From Candidatus Levybacteria bacterium RIFCSPHIGHO2_01_FULL_36_15b (GTDB lineage Bacteria > Patescibacteria > Microgenomatia > Levybacterales > UBA12049): a stretch of DNA of 48,228 nt. The notes beneath the pieces were generated by a model, which worked only from the letters and a program-made list of their open reading frames with translations, was not told the DNA's origin and made no database searches. The DNA is taken from NCBI GenBank assembly GCA_001782045.1, contig MFNK01000002.1:1-48228 (forward strand). The letters run 5' to 3'. Positions 33,792-41,167 of the stretch are shown piece by piece (the stretch's first letter is position 1; each line of letters begins with the position of its first letter). The position numbers were made by a program, and so were the translations under genes.

Positions 33792-34697
33792 TTAATTATA
33801 TACGGCATTTTCCAAATCTCCAATCTTTTTATCATTAACCGGGATTTTTAAGAGAGACGACAAGGTGTTTGCAATGGTAATTCCTACCCTAATTCCAGTG
33901 AAAGAACCTGGACCTGTAGCAACTTTTATACCTGTTAAGTCTTTTATGCTAATTTCATTTTTTTTCAAAAATTCATCTATTAAGTTCAAAACAATCTCCC
34001 TTTTTTGTTCAGTTAAGGCTTTCTTAAATTTTATATTTTTATCGCCAATTTGTAGTCCTAGCTCAATTTCCTTGTTATTTGAAGTATTTATTAGAAGCAA
34101 AGCTTTTTTGTAAGACAAATTCTTAATCTTTAAGGCACCTTGTCTTAATGTCTTCCAAGGTTTTGTAGTGCAATCAATTACCGTAGAAATATTTTTTAAA
34201 CTACACTCTCCCACGACAACAAAATCTACCTGTTTTAAAAGATTTTTATCTACATCCTCTATTCTAAATGGCGTTTTTTCTCCATGAAAGTTTGCCGATG
34301 GACCAAGTAATGGAACTCCTACTTTTTCTATAATTTCTAGCATTATTGAATTATTCGGCATTCTCACTCCTATATTTTTTCCTCCTCCTCTAACGAGACT
34401 TGGAATTTTATCTATCTTTGCTAAAAACACTACTGTAAGTGCTCCCGGCCAAAATTTATTGATTAATTCAGACTCTACATCTTTTGGAATTTGCAAAACA
34501 TAGTCTTTAGCCATTTTTGTGCTTGAAATTAATACCGGTGTAGCTTGAGTATACGGTCTTTTTCTTAATTTAAAAAGTTTTTCAATTGATTTAACCTTAT
34601 CTATCCTACAGCCAATTCCGTAAGCAGTGTCAGTTGGGAAAATAATTATTCCTCCTTTATTTAAAACTTCGACTGCTTTTTGTATTTGATTATTCAT
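33792..34697 (-). CDS. TsaC (YrdC/Sua5) - TsaB fusion, t6A biosynthesis
   Basis: Residues 1-190 of this 301-aa protein are a YrdC/TsaC domain that makes threonylcarbamoyl-AMP (KGGIIIFPTDTAYGIGC, KLRKRPYTQATPVLI, FWPGALTVVF, GVRMPNN, GPSAN). Residues ~198-301 match only the first half of TsaB (ALLLINTSNN, then VATGPGSFTGIRVGITIANTL), the scaffold subunit that pairs with TsaD. tsaE follows upstream in the operon with an 8-nt overlap. The fusion joins two steps of tRNA t6A37 formation in one chain; TsaD is not in the window. Confidence 0.85.
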   Translation of the reverse strand: MNNQIQKAVEVLNKGGIIIFPTDTAYGIGCRIDKVKSIEKLFKLRKRPYTQATPVLISSTKMAKDYVLQIPKDVESELINKFWPGALTVVFLAKIDKIPSLVRGGGKNIGVRMPNNSIMLEIIEKVGVPLLGPSANFHGEKTPFRIEDVDKNLLKQVDFVVVGECSLKNISTVIDCTTKPWKTLRQGALKIKNLSYKKALLLINTSNNKEIELGLQIGDKNIKFKKALTEQKREIVLNLIDEFLKKNEISIKDLTGIKVATGPGSFTGIRVGITIANTLSSLLKIPVNDKKIGDLENAVYN

Positions 34698-35115
34698 GTC
34701 TTTCCATTAGTATGCTTCTTGTATTTTCATCTACTTGTTTAAAGTGCAAATCAATTCTTTTTTGAGGCAGAACTTCGTTCAGTTTTTCCGCCCACTCTAT
34801 TGCAAGAATGTTTTCTCTGCTTTTTATAAGCTCTGTTATACCTAAAGGTATTAAATCATCTTTTCCGTAAATACGATATAAATCTATATGATAAAAGTTA
34901 TAATTTTTTATTTCATAACTTCTCATTATTATAAAAGTGGGAGAAATAATTCTTTTTGATATTCCTAGTCCTTTTGCAAGGCCCTGAACAAAAGAGGTTT
35001 TTCCGCTACCCAAATTACCATATAAACAAACTATATCGCCTTTCCTTAGTTTCCTTGCAAGCTTTGTTCCGATTTCTTGAGTTTGCTTAACGCTATTGGT
35101 TATTATTGTCTCCAT
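34690..35115 (-). CDS. tsaE: t6A biosynthesis ATPase TsaE
   Basis: The 141-aa P-loop protein has Walker A GNLGSGKTSF (residues 33-42), SPTFIIMRSYE, FYHIDLYRI and the Walker B-like ILAIEWAEKL, all characteristic of TsaE (YjeE). It supports cycles of the TsaB-TsaD complex. It overlaps the TsaC-TsaB gene by 8 nt and the preceding surface-protein gene by 23 nt. Confidence 0.93.
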   Translation of the reverse strand: METIITNSVKQTQEIGTKLARKLRKGDIVCLYGNLGSGKTSFVQGLAKGLGISKRIISPTFIIMRSYEIKNYNFYHIDLYRIYGKDDLIPLGITELIKSRENILAIEWAEKLNEVLPQKRIDLHFKQVDENTRSILMERHE

Positions 35116-35956
35116 TTGTCTTTAATAAAGTCTTTATTTTAGGCCAGAAAACAACTATAACACAAAGACCAATAAAAACAATTCCTAGCAAAATTGATAT
35201 AACTCCAATCCAGTTTGTAAAGTTTATTGAAGCCAATTTAGTATTCTTTGGACTATCCTCTGATTCATTTTTATTTGTAAAAATTCCTAGGATTCCCTGA
35301 TTTTTAGATTTAGTGCCGGATGGAGAAATAGAAGCTTGTGCAATTTTGTCTGTTGGTGTTGGGGTAGTTGACTTAGTCGGTGTTGGGGTTTTGGTCGGAG
35401 TTGGAGTTTTGGTAGGCGTAGGAGTTTTGCTTGGGGTTGGAGAATTTGTTGGAGACGAAGTTGGAGCTTGAGTTGGCGTGTGCGTTGGACCCGATATAGC
35501 AATTATTGTTTCAGAAGACCATGTTGGAGAAGAACCACAACTTGAGGTATAACTATAACGTCCGACTTTGAACAAATATTCACCCGGGCCATTGTAATTC
35601 GAATTTTCTTTGTCGGGCTTGAATTTTAATGTTCCACTCCAACTACCACTTTGCAACTCACTTTGTGCAATTTTAAAAAATGTAGTGCAATTTGCTCCTG
35701 TTTCATTACTCCAGTTTCCGTTATTATCTTGCGTATAGCCAAAATAACTGCTTCCGCTTGGATAAAAAATACCACGAATATAAGAGTCGCTACAACCTGA
35801 ACACACTAAATTTACATTAACCCCAAATTCCCCTGACTCATCCACAGAAGAAGGATAATTATTTATTGTAACCGTTACTGCCAAAACCGAATTTGTCTTC
35901 GGCACAAAGAGTAGAAATAAGATAAAAATAGCTCCTGTAAGAAGAGCTTTTCTCAT
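35093..35956 (-). CDS. secreted PT-rich surface protein with C-terminal membrane anchor
   Basis: The 287-aa protein has a signal peptide (residues 5-27), a ~125-residue beta-type domain with cysteines at 52, 55, 90 and 140 (possible disulfides), a Pro/Thr-rich stalk (157-204) with repeated KTPTPT units, and a C-terminal membrane segment (about 248-271) with a basic, Asn-rich tail. This layout fits a cell-wall-spanning display protein. The domain is not recognised. Confidence 0.7.
   Translation of the reverse strand: MRKALLTGAIFILFLLFVPKTNSVLAVTVTINNYPSSVDESGEFGVNVNLVCSGCSDSYIRGIFYPSGSSYFGYTQDNNGNWSNETGANCTTFFKIAQSELQSGSWSGTLKFKPDKENSNYNGPGEYLFKVGRYSYTSSCGSSPTWSSETIIAISGPTHTPTQAPTSSPTNSPTPSKTPTPTKTPTPTKTPTPTKSTTPTPTDKIAQASISPSGTKSKNQGILGIFTNKNESEDSPKNTKLASINFTNWIGVISILLGIVFIGLCVIVVFWPKIKTLLKTNGDNNNQ
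35375..35428 (-). repeat. three tandem 18-bp units encoding KTPTPT
   Basis: Residues 177-194 of the surface protein are three copies of KTPTPT. The DNA units are similar but not identical, so this is a coding repeat of the stalk that could change length by slippage or recombination. Confidence 0.7.
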
Positions 35957-35989
35957 TATTCAGAGCATAACAAAAAATTCATTAAATTT

Positions 35990-37186
35990 TCAATTGGAAT
36001 AGACGTGAAGATAGAAAGTATCTAAACCATCATCGTTGTGATCCACCCTAACATAAGGCAACGTACATCCTTTATATCCTGCATAGCTACCTCTAAACAT
36101 AGTGCCGGATTTAACAGCTCTTACTGTTAAAGATGGACCAGAGATATCAATACCGTTATGGGTGGGATAAAAATGATAAGTTCTAACGTACCATGTATCA
36201 CCAAATCCCTGATTAAACTTAATTGGCGAATCTATCGGCCAATCCCAGCTTCCAGAAGGATTAAACGTATCCCCTCCTGAATTATCCGTGTATTCAATAG
36301 ATTTTAGAAATCCGAACGGGTCTTGCGCAGATCCATCTCTACTTACGGTAAAATGCAAATGAGGGCCCGTTGAATTACAGGAAGCAGTTGGAATAATCGT
36401 GGCAATTACATCTCCTTGATTTACCTTTCTTACCTCACTTTCTGTTCCTTTACCAGCAATAATCCCTACAATGGCTTCATATTCGGCTTTAGCTTGTGCA
36501 AGAAACCTCTGGTAATTCGCTTCACTCCCCTGAGTTTCTGAAAGCAATCGTTGTTTAGCTTGTTTTTCTTGATCAAGTTGATTTGTATAAGCAACAAGCT
36601 GTGCTTTCAATTTTTCTATTTCTTTCTTTTTATCTTCATAGATTTCTTTTTGGTTTGTGTAATCGATTTTTGCCTGCTGGGTTTCATAAATAAGCTTTTT
36701 GTCGTGTGCCTGAGCCCTTCTTAAATAATTAAGTCTCGATAAAAAATCTGAAGCGTCGGTTGATGTGAGTAATATTTGCAAAGGCTGAATAGTGCCAATT
36801 TCATAAGTAGCAACTACTCTATTCATCAACACCAAAACTAATTCATTTAAAGAATTCTCGAGTCCGGATATTTTTTTTGTTGCCGTATCAATATCGAGCG
36901 TTAAATTTGTTATTTGTTCTTCGGTTGAAGCAATTTGGTATTCCGTAAGCTTAATTTGATTGTTCATTACTGCAATTTGCGATGATAAAGTTCTCTCTTG
37001 GCTTTGTAAATCGCTTATTTTTGATTGAAGGTCGTTAATTTTTTTCTGCAAATCTGAAACTTGTTGCGAATTATCGGGAGTAGGCGTGGGTGTTGAGGTT
37101 TGCGCATTTGAAAAAGATGCAAAAATAAGAACTAAACCTAAAACTAATAATATACTCAGATGTCTAAAAAATCTATTAAGAAACAT
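35990..37186 (-). CDS. coiled-coil M23 (LytM) protein with circularly permuted catalytic domain
   Basis: This 398-aa, EnvC-like protein has a signal anchor (residues 10-28), two long coiled-coil stretches (~40-115 and ~155-240), and peptidase M23 motifs. The motif order is reversed: the C-terminal-half signature GPHLHF (274-279) with DPFGFL comes first, and the N-terminal-half signature HNGID (343-347), the VRAVKSG strand and YLH (392-394) come last, where the protein stops. Both zinc ligands and both catalytic histidines are present. The gene follows ftsE-ftsX (4-nt gap), the known partners of such septal hydrolases or activators. Confidence 0.8.
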   Translation of the reverse strand: MFLNRFFRHLSILLVLGLVLIFASFSNAQTSTPTPTPDNSQQVSDLQKKINDLQSKISDLQSQERTLSSQIAVMNNQIKLTEYQIASTEEQITNLTLDIDTATKKISGLENSLNELVLVLMNRVVATYEIGTIQPLQILLTSTDASDFLSRLNYLRRAQAHDKKLIYETQQAKIDYTNQKEIYEDKKKEIEKLKAQLVAYTNQLDQEKQAKQRLLSETQGSEANYQRFLAQAKAEYEAIVGIIAGKGTESEVRKVNQGDVIATIIPTASCNSTGPHLHFTVSRDGSAQDPFGFLKSIEYTDNSGGDTFNPSGSWDWPIDSPIKFNQGFGDTWYVRTYHFYPTHNGIDISGPSLTVRAVKSGTMFRGSYAGYKGCTLPYVRVDHNDDGLDTFYLHVYSN

Positions 37187-37190
37187 AAAA

Positions 37191-38060
37191 TTATGTTTTT
37201 AGATAACGAAGGACTGCCAAATAACTTGAAATAATACCAAGAAGAGCTGCGAGTATTAGCTCTATCATAAGAAGCTCTAACAACGAAATAAAAGAAACAG
37301 GAAGAACCGGTATTCCTTTTAAGAAAGACTCTAAAAAGGGTGTGGCATACAAAAGCGTTCCAACAGCTATGGTCCATCCAATTAGCGCACCTACAACTCC
37401 ATAAGTAACTCCTTCTATAATAAACGGCCATCTTATGTACCAGCTAGTAGCCCCTATTAACTTCATAATTTCGATATCTTCTTTTTTATGCGATATCTTA
37501 ATGCCAATTATTGTCACCATTATAAAAATTGATACCGCAGAAAGAAGAATAACTAAAGCAAGGCCAATTTGCCTTATCGCGTTAGTCCAAGATGTTAAGG
37601 CAGAAACTACATCTTTTTGATAAATTACCTCAGATACGATTGTACTTTTCTTTAATGTGTCCGAAATACCTCCCAAATCTTCTATTTTTACTGCAGAAAT
37701 TTCAAATGATGCAGGTAAAACATCGGCTGTGACTAAATCCAAAAGTAGGGGGTCATCTTTGTTTTGCTGCTTATATATTTCTAGTGCCTGCTGTTTTGAA
37801 ACAAATTTTATTGAAGCTATTTCTCCGCTTTGCGATAATCTATTTTGTAAATCGTTTATGTCTTCCTGTTTAGCATCGTTTTTAAAAAATGCCGTAACTT
37901 GAGGCTTAGATTCAAAAAAATTAATTATAGTTGAAGATCCAACAAGAATAAAAACAAAAAACGAAATTACCAAAAACGTTAGAGTCATAATAAGTATTGC
38001 GGAAAACGCTTGATACGGAGACCTTCTAATATTTCTCCAAGCCGTATTAAAAAATTTCAT
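37191..38060 (-). CDS. ftsX: cell-division protein FtsX
   Basis: The 289-aa protein has the FtsX topology: a first membrane segment (about 20-42), an extracellular loop (~45-165, with KPQVTAFFKNDAKQEDI and KFVSKQQALEIYKQQ), and three further membrane segments in the conserved C-terminal domain (HKKEDIEIMKLIGATSWYIRWPFIIEG). It couples FtsE ATP hydrolysis to peptidoglycan hydrolases outside. It overlaps ftsE by 4 nt. Confidence 0.93.
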   Translation of the reverse strand: MKFFNTAWRNIRRSPYQAFSAILIMTLTFLVISFFVFILVGSSTIINFFESKPQVTAFFKNDAKQEDINDLQNRLSQSGEIASIKFVSKQQALEIYKQQNKDDPLLLDLVTADVLPASFEISAVKIEDLGGISDTLKKSTIVSEVIYQKDVVSALTSWTNAIRQIGLALVILLSAVSIFIMVTIIGIKISHKKEDIEIMKLIGATSWYIRWPFIIEGVTYGVVGALIGWTIAVGTLLYATPFLESFLKGIPVLPVSFISLLELLMIELILAALLGIISSYLAVLRYLKT

Positions 38061-38782
38061 TCTTTTTTATCCTCCTTTTCTTCTTCTTTTTTTTCTTTAT
38101 CTTTTACTCCGGTGTGTTTTTTATTTTCATCTTTAACTATTTTTCCTTTATCTATGTGAACGATTCGCTTATCCATGCTTTTTACAATATCCGTATTGTG
38201 AGTTGCCATAATAATTGTTGTTCCTTCCTTGTTAATGTCCGAAAGAATTTTAACAATTTCCCAAGATGTTGCAGCATCTAAATTTCCTGTCGGCTCATCA
38301 GCTAGTATTATTTCTGGGGATAATACTAAGGCTCTTGCAATAGCAACTCTTTGAAGTTCTCCTCCTGATAATTGAATAGGAAATTTATCTTTATGCTCAT
38401 AAATCCCCACTTTTCTTAAAATTCTTTCAACCTTTTCAGTCGCTTTTATAGCATTTTCACCAGAAACATCTAACGGCAGCATTACATTTTCAAAAATTGT
38501 TCTGTCGTTTAAAAGTTTTAAGTCTTGAAAAACAACCCCTATCATTTTTCGGAGCGTAGATAGCTTAGGTCTTGCAAGATTTACAACATCAAGTTCACCA
38601 ACTTTAACTTTTCCCTCTGTTGGGAGTAAATCCCTTATTAGAATTCTAAAAAGAGTTGTCTTTCCCGAGCCTGTCGCTCCAACCAAAAATAAAAATTCCC
38701 CTTTGTCTATTACGAGATTTATTTCAGAAAGTCCAAACGAACCAGTTCCAAATTTTTTGGATACGCCCTCAAGCTTTATCAT
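38057..38782 (-). CDS. ftsE: cell-division ATP-binding protein FtsE
   Basis: The 241-aa ABC ATPase has Walker A GATGSGKTT (35-43), the Q-loop VVFQDLKLL, the signature LSGGELQRVAIARAL, Walker B with catalytic Glu (IILADEPTGNLD), and the H-loop MATHN. A strongly charged lysine/glutamate tail of ~20 residues extends past the usual end. With FtsX it drives septal wall splitting at division. Confidence 0.94.
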   Translation of the reverse strand: MIKLEGVSKKFGTGSFGLSEINLVIDKGEFLFLVGATGSGKTTLFRILIRDLLPTEGKVKVGELDVVNLARPKLSTLRKMIGVVFQDLKLLNDRTIFENVMLPLDVSGENAIKATEKVERILRKVGIYEHKDKFPIQLSGGELQRVAIARALVLSPEIILADEPTGNLDAATSWEIVKILSDINKEGTTIIMATHNTDIVKSMDKRIVHIDKGKIVKDENKKHTGVKDKEKKEEEKEDKKE

Positions 38783-39264
38783 TACAATACCTCAATTTTA
38801 CCTACATCCATTAACCAACCTGCGTATTGTGCTTTTTGGGTTTGTCCCCAAACTTTTATTTTTTTACCTACAAATTGAGATAAATCAACAATCGATGAAG
38901 TTAAATAGACATTTTGACTTTCCCCACCCGAACGCTCTAAATGAAATGCCCCCTCATCTTCTATTCCACCTTCTTTTAGTACGCCTTCTACAGTATCTTT
39001 GAAGGTTTTAATATCATTTGAACCAACTATTGTTCCGGAGTCTGCCTGATTCTCTTTATTTGAAGTAGATGTATTTACCGATGTATTTATACCCTTTCCG
39101 GAAAGCATATATCCGCTAATTACGCCTAAAACAACAATTAAGCCTAGTAATGCAATTATTTTTGGAGTGAATGTTTTGCCTTGACCAAAGCTATGAATTA
39201 GGGGTTTACTAGTGGAACCAGAAATATTTTCTTGAGAATTTTGTTGTGTATTATTTTCTTCCAT
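38782..39264 (-). CDS. single-pass membrane protein, possible OB-like outer domain
   Basis: The 160-aa protein has a Gln/Asn/Ser-rich N-terminus, one membrane segment (about 34-55), a Ser/Thr/Asn linker, and a C-terminal domain (about 85-160) containing VDLSQFVGKKIKVWGQTQ, wording that resembles small OB-fold domains. It overlaps ftsE by 1 nt, so it is the first gene of the ftsEX-M23 operon. Function is unknown; a division role is only suggested by position. Confidence 0.6.
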   Translation of the reverse strand: MEENNTQQNSQENISGSTSKPLIHSFGQGKTFTPKIIALLGLIVVLGVISGYMLSGKGINTSVNTSTSNKENQADSGTIVGSNDIKTFKDTVEGVLKEGGIEDEGAFHLERSGGESQNVYLTSSIVDLSQFVGKKIKVWGQTQKAQYAGWLMDVGKIEVL

Positions 39265-39273
39265 CTATATTCA

Positions 39274-40311
39274 TCACCCATATCTAGTTAAGCACAAATT
39301 CCAACTTTTGGCAACTTTTAATCTTGTCTTCAATTTGTAACTATTAGCATGTGATAAATATCCAAGATAAGACTGGATACTCTGATTTAAAGAATAGTTA
39401 GAAATTTTTCCTTTTTTGTGCCCTTCAATTTTTTCGTTTACTTTTCTAAACAATCTTTTCTTAGTTTTGGTTCTTGGCAGAATATAGTTAGGCAAAATAA
39501 TATATCCCAGAAAATCTATTCCCCATGAAAGCTTTCTTAAGATAACTTTATCCGGATGTAGTTCAAGATTAAGTTTATCTTTTATAAATTTGCCAAGTAT
39601 ACATGTATACTTAGGTAGATGATTTTTGTTTGAAGATAAGATTACAAAATCATCTGCATATCGGATATAATATTTGATTTTTAATGTATGTTTTATAAAT
39701 TGATCTAATTCATCTAGGTAAATATTTGCAAAAATCTGGCTTGTTAAATTTCCAAGAGGAATTCCTTTTTCTAAACCTTGTTCTGAAGCAAAACTATTAA
39801 TGACGTCCTTCAATAACATCAGAATATTTTCATCGTCTATTTTCTTTTTTAGAAACTGGACTACTATTGCATGGTTTACGCTTGCAAAAAACTTTTTAAT
39901 ATCAAATTTTAGAGCAAAACAGTCTCTTGAATAATTTTTCGAGACAATCCTGGTAAATTTATAAAGCCTTTTAACTCCTTTATGTGTTCCTTTGTTTAAT
40001 CGGCAGGAATATGAATCATAAATAAAGGATTTATCGAAAATGTCGTAAAGGAATTTGTATAAGAGATGGTGAAGAATTCTATCTGCAACACTTGCTTTAT
40101 GGATATGCCGTCTTTTCGGATCGTTAACGAAAAAGTCCTCGTAGTCTCCGTGTCTATAAGTCTTGTGTTTCAATTTATGCTGAAGAGAAAATAGGTTATC
40201 TTCGAGGTTACGCTCGAAAATTTGAAGATCAAGTCTTTTCTTCTTTCCTCTCCTAAATTCAGCGTAGGCTTGAAAAAGATTTTCTATTGTTATAAGCTGT
40301 TGATAATTCAT
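39274..40311 (-). CDS. DGR reverse transcriptase
   Basis: The 345-aa enzyme copies TR RNA into adenine-mutated cDNA. RT motifs in order: SVADRILHHLLYKFLYDIF, FALKFDIKKFFASVNH (catalytic Asp), IPLGNLTSQIFANIYLDELD (the DGR-type GNLTSQ form of motif 4), YIRYADDFVILS (catalytic YADD), LELHPDK, and WGIDFLGY. There is no maturase or endonuclease domain, unlike group II intron enzymes. I chose the ATG at 40311 (MNYQQ), where family similarity begins; a longer reading frame starting at 40356 would encode a CVCVCV tract from the dinucleotide repeat. Confidence 0.94.
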   Translation of the reverse strand: MNYQQLITIENLFQAYAEFRRGKKKRLDLQIFERNLEDNLFSLQHKLKHKTYRHGDYEDFFVNDPKRRHIHKASVADRILHHLLYKFLYDIFDKSFIYDSYSCRLNKGTHKGVKRLYKFTRIVSKNYSRDCFALKFDIKKFFASVNHAIVVQFLKKKIDDENILMLLKDVINSFASEQGLEKGIPLGNLTSQIFANIYLDELDQFIKHTLKIKYYIRYADDFVILSSNKNHLPKYTCILGKFIKDKLNLELHPDKVILRKLSWGIDFLGYIILPNYILPRTKTKKRLFRKVNEKIEGHKKGKISNYSLNQSIQSYLGYLSHANSYKLKTRLKVAKSWNLCLTRYG

Positions 40312-40749
40312 ATGAGTAACAACAATAAATCTGTTCACACACACACACACACACACACCGATAGTAATTTAGCCCGCCCGCAAACGTCTGAGCGTAGCGA
40401 TGGCGCGCAGGATATTCCGATTTTTACCAAAACTTACGAGTTTTATAGACAGTTAACTGCTATAATTCCCTCTTTTCCTAAAACTAAAAGATATACTCTT
40501 GGACAAAGGCTCGATAATATAACTCTAGATATTTTCGAGCTCTTATTTTCTATTCCTGCAAGCTCAAATAAACTCCTAGTTTTGCAAAAATTTAGTGTTA
40601 AACTCGATCTCTTAAAAGTTTTGATACGACTCTCTAAGGATTCTCAAGTGCTAAGCAATAATAATTACTTAAAACTTCAGGAAATATTACAGGAAATTGG
40701 CAAAATGCTTGGAGGATGGATAAAAGCCTCCAAGCAAGCCTCGCCATAA
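40312..40749 (+). CDS. avd: DGR accessory variability determinant (Avd-like)
   Basis: From about residue 35 the 145-aa protein matches the Avd four-helix bundle: IPIFTKTYEFYRQLTAIIPSFP, KRYTLGQRLDNITLDIFELL, KLLVLQKFSVKLDLLKVLIRL and LKLQEILQEIGKMLGGWIKA. Avd forms a basic pentamer that binds the RT and is needed for mutagenic homing in phage BPP-1. The first ~34 residues are atypical: they come from a (CA)n tract (HTHTHTHT) and a GC-rich patch. The only in-frame ATGs are 40312 and 40222 (inside RT). The gene is antisense to TR and RT, and its ATG directly abuts the RT ATG. Confidence 0.82.
   Translation: MSNNNKSVHTHTHTHTDSNLARPQTSERSDGAQDIPIFTKTYEFYRQLTAIIPSFPKTKRYTLGQRLDNITLDIFELLFSIPASSNKLLVLQKFSVKLDLLKVLIRLSKDSQVLSNNNYLKLQEILQEIGKMLGGWIKASKQASP
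40336..40358. repeat. (CA)11 dinucleotide microsatellite
   Basis: Twenty-three bases of alternating CA lie between the RT and Avd cores. Read on the plus strand it encodes His-Thr repeats at the start of Avd; on the minus strand it lies upstream of the preferred RT start. A GC-rich patch (about 40369-40411) follows directly. Confidence 0.9.
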
Positions 40750-40762
40750 ATTTATTACCAGA

Positions 40763-40880
40763 TACTATCAGAGGAGAAGCCCAAACATTGTCATTGCCAT
40801 TATCACGATTCCAGTTGTTGACGTTAAGGCCATTATCGGGATTGAAGTTGCCGACATTGGCAACATTGGACTCAACTTTT
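40763..40880 (-). repeat. DGR template repeat (TR)
   Basis: The 118-bp non-coding donor copy lies 14 bp beyond the avd stop. Read on the minus strand in the frame of the target it is rich in Asn AAT/AAC codons, the codons that give the widest amino-acid choice when adenines are replaced. Its last 20 bp before the short divergent end (40769-40788) are identical to the VR. It contains about 35 adenines, of which 15 differ in VR; all non-adenine positions match. Confidence 0.95.
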
Positions 40881-41167
40881 ATACATCTCTCCGTTTTAAG
40901 AAAACTCACCAAAGATTCTATTACAGTTTCTTTTGTATTTTATCCGCCCCAAGTATTGCCGAAGGGCAAAGAAAGATATACGTAGTGTCTAGTAAATTTT
41001 CATTAAGCACTCTCCTCACCAAAAAAAGTAAAGACTCTGACTTTAAAAATTCTAGAGATAAACGAGGAATAAAACTTGTTTAAGCCTACACTGCTTATCT
41101 TAATTGAGGTTACCAAAAATTTGGACGGATTCCAAGAGACAAAAAAAACAAAAATCCAAGAATCCAA
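40881..41167. other. spacer between target gene and TR
   Basis: Together with TR, this is the only stretch over 300 bases without a protein gene (40750-41167). It probably holds the promoter and 5' part of the TR RNA, but no clear -10/-35 pair was found on the minus strand. A small hairpin (TTGCC-N4-GGCAA) lies in the middle, near 40960. A GGATTC/GAATCC inverted repeat (41127-41132, 41160-41165) sits just after the target stop, where DGRs often have a stem-loop. Confidence 0.4.

Noticed and set aside
35375..35428. Tandem repeats considered as a CRISPR array
   Set aside because: The units are contiguous, have no spacers, and lie in frame inside a Pro/Thr-rich stalk. No CRISPR array or cas gene was seen in the window.
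39274..40311. RT as a group II intron or retron enzyme
   Set aside because: No maturase or endonuclease domain and no intron or msr/msd structure was seen; the GNLTSQ motif plus TR/VR point to a DGR.
40309..40356. Extended RT N-terminus beginning inside the GT repeat (CVCVCV)
   Set aside because: Similarity to DGR reverse transcriptases begins at MNYQQ (40311); the cysteine-valine tract is simply the translated microsatellite.
40634..40912. A 92-codon minus-strand reading frame running through the template repeat
   Set aside because: Its sequence similarity to the target protein exists only because TR mirrors VR; it starts at a TTG without a ribosome site and runs antisense into avd. The TR is better explained as non-coding template.
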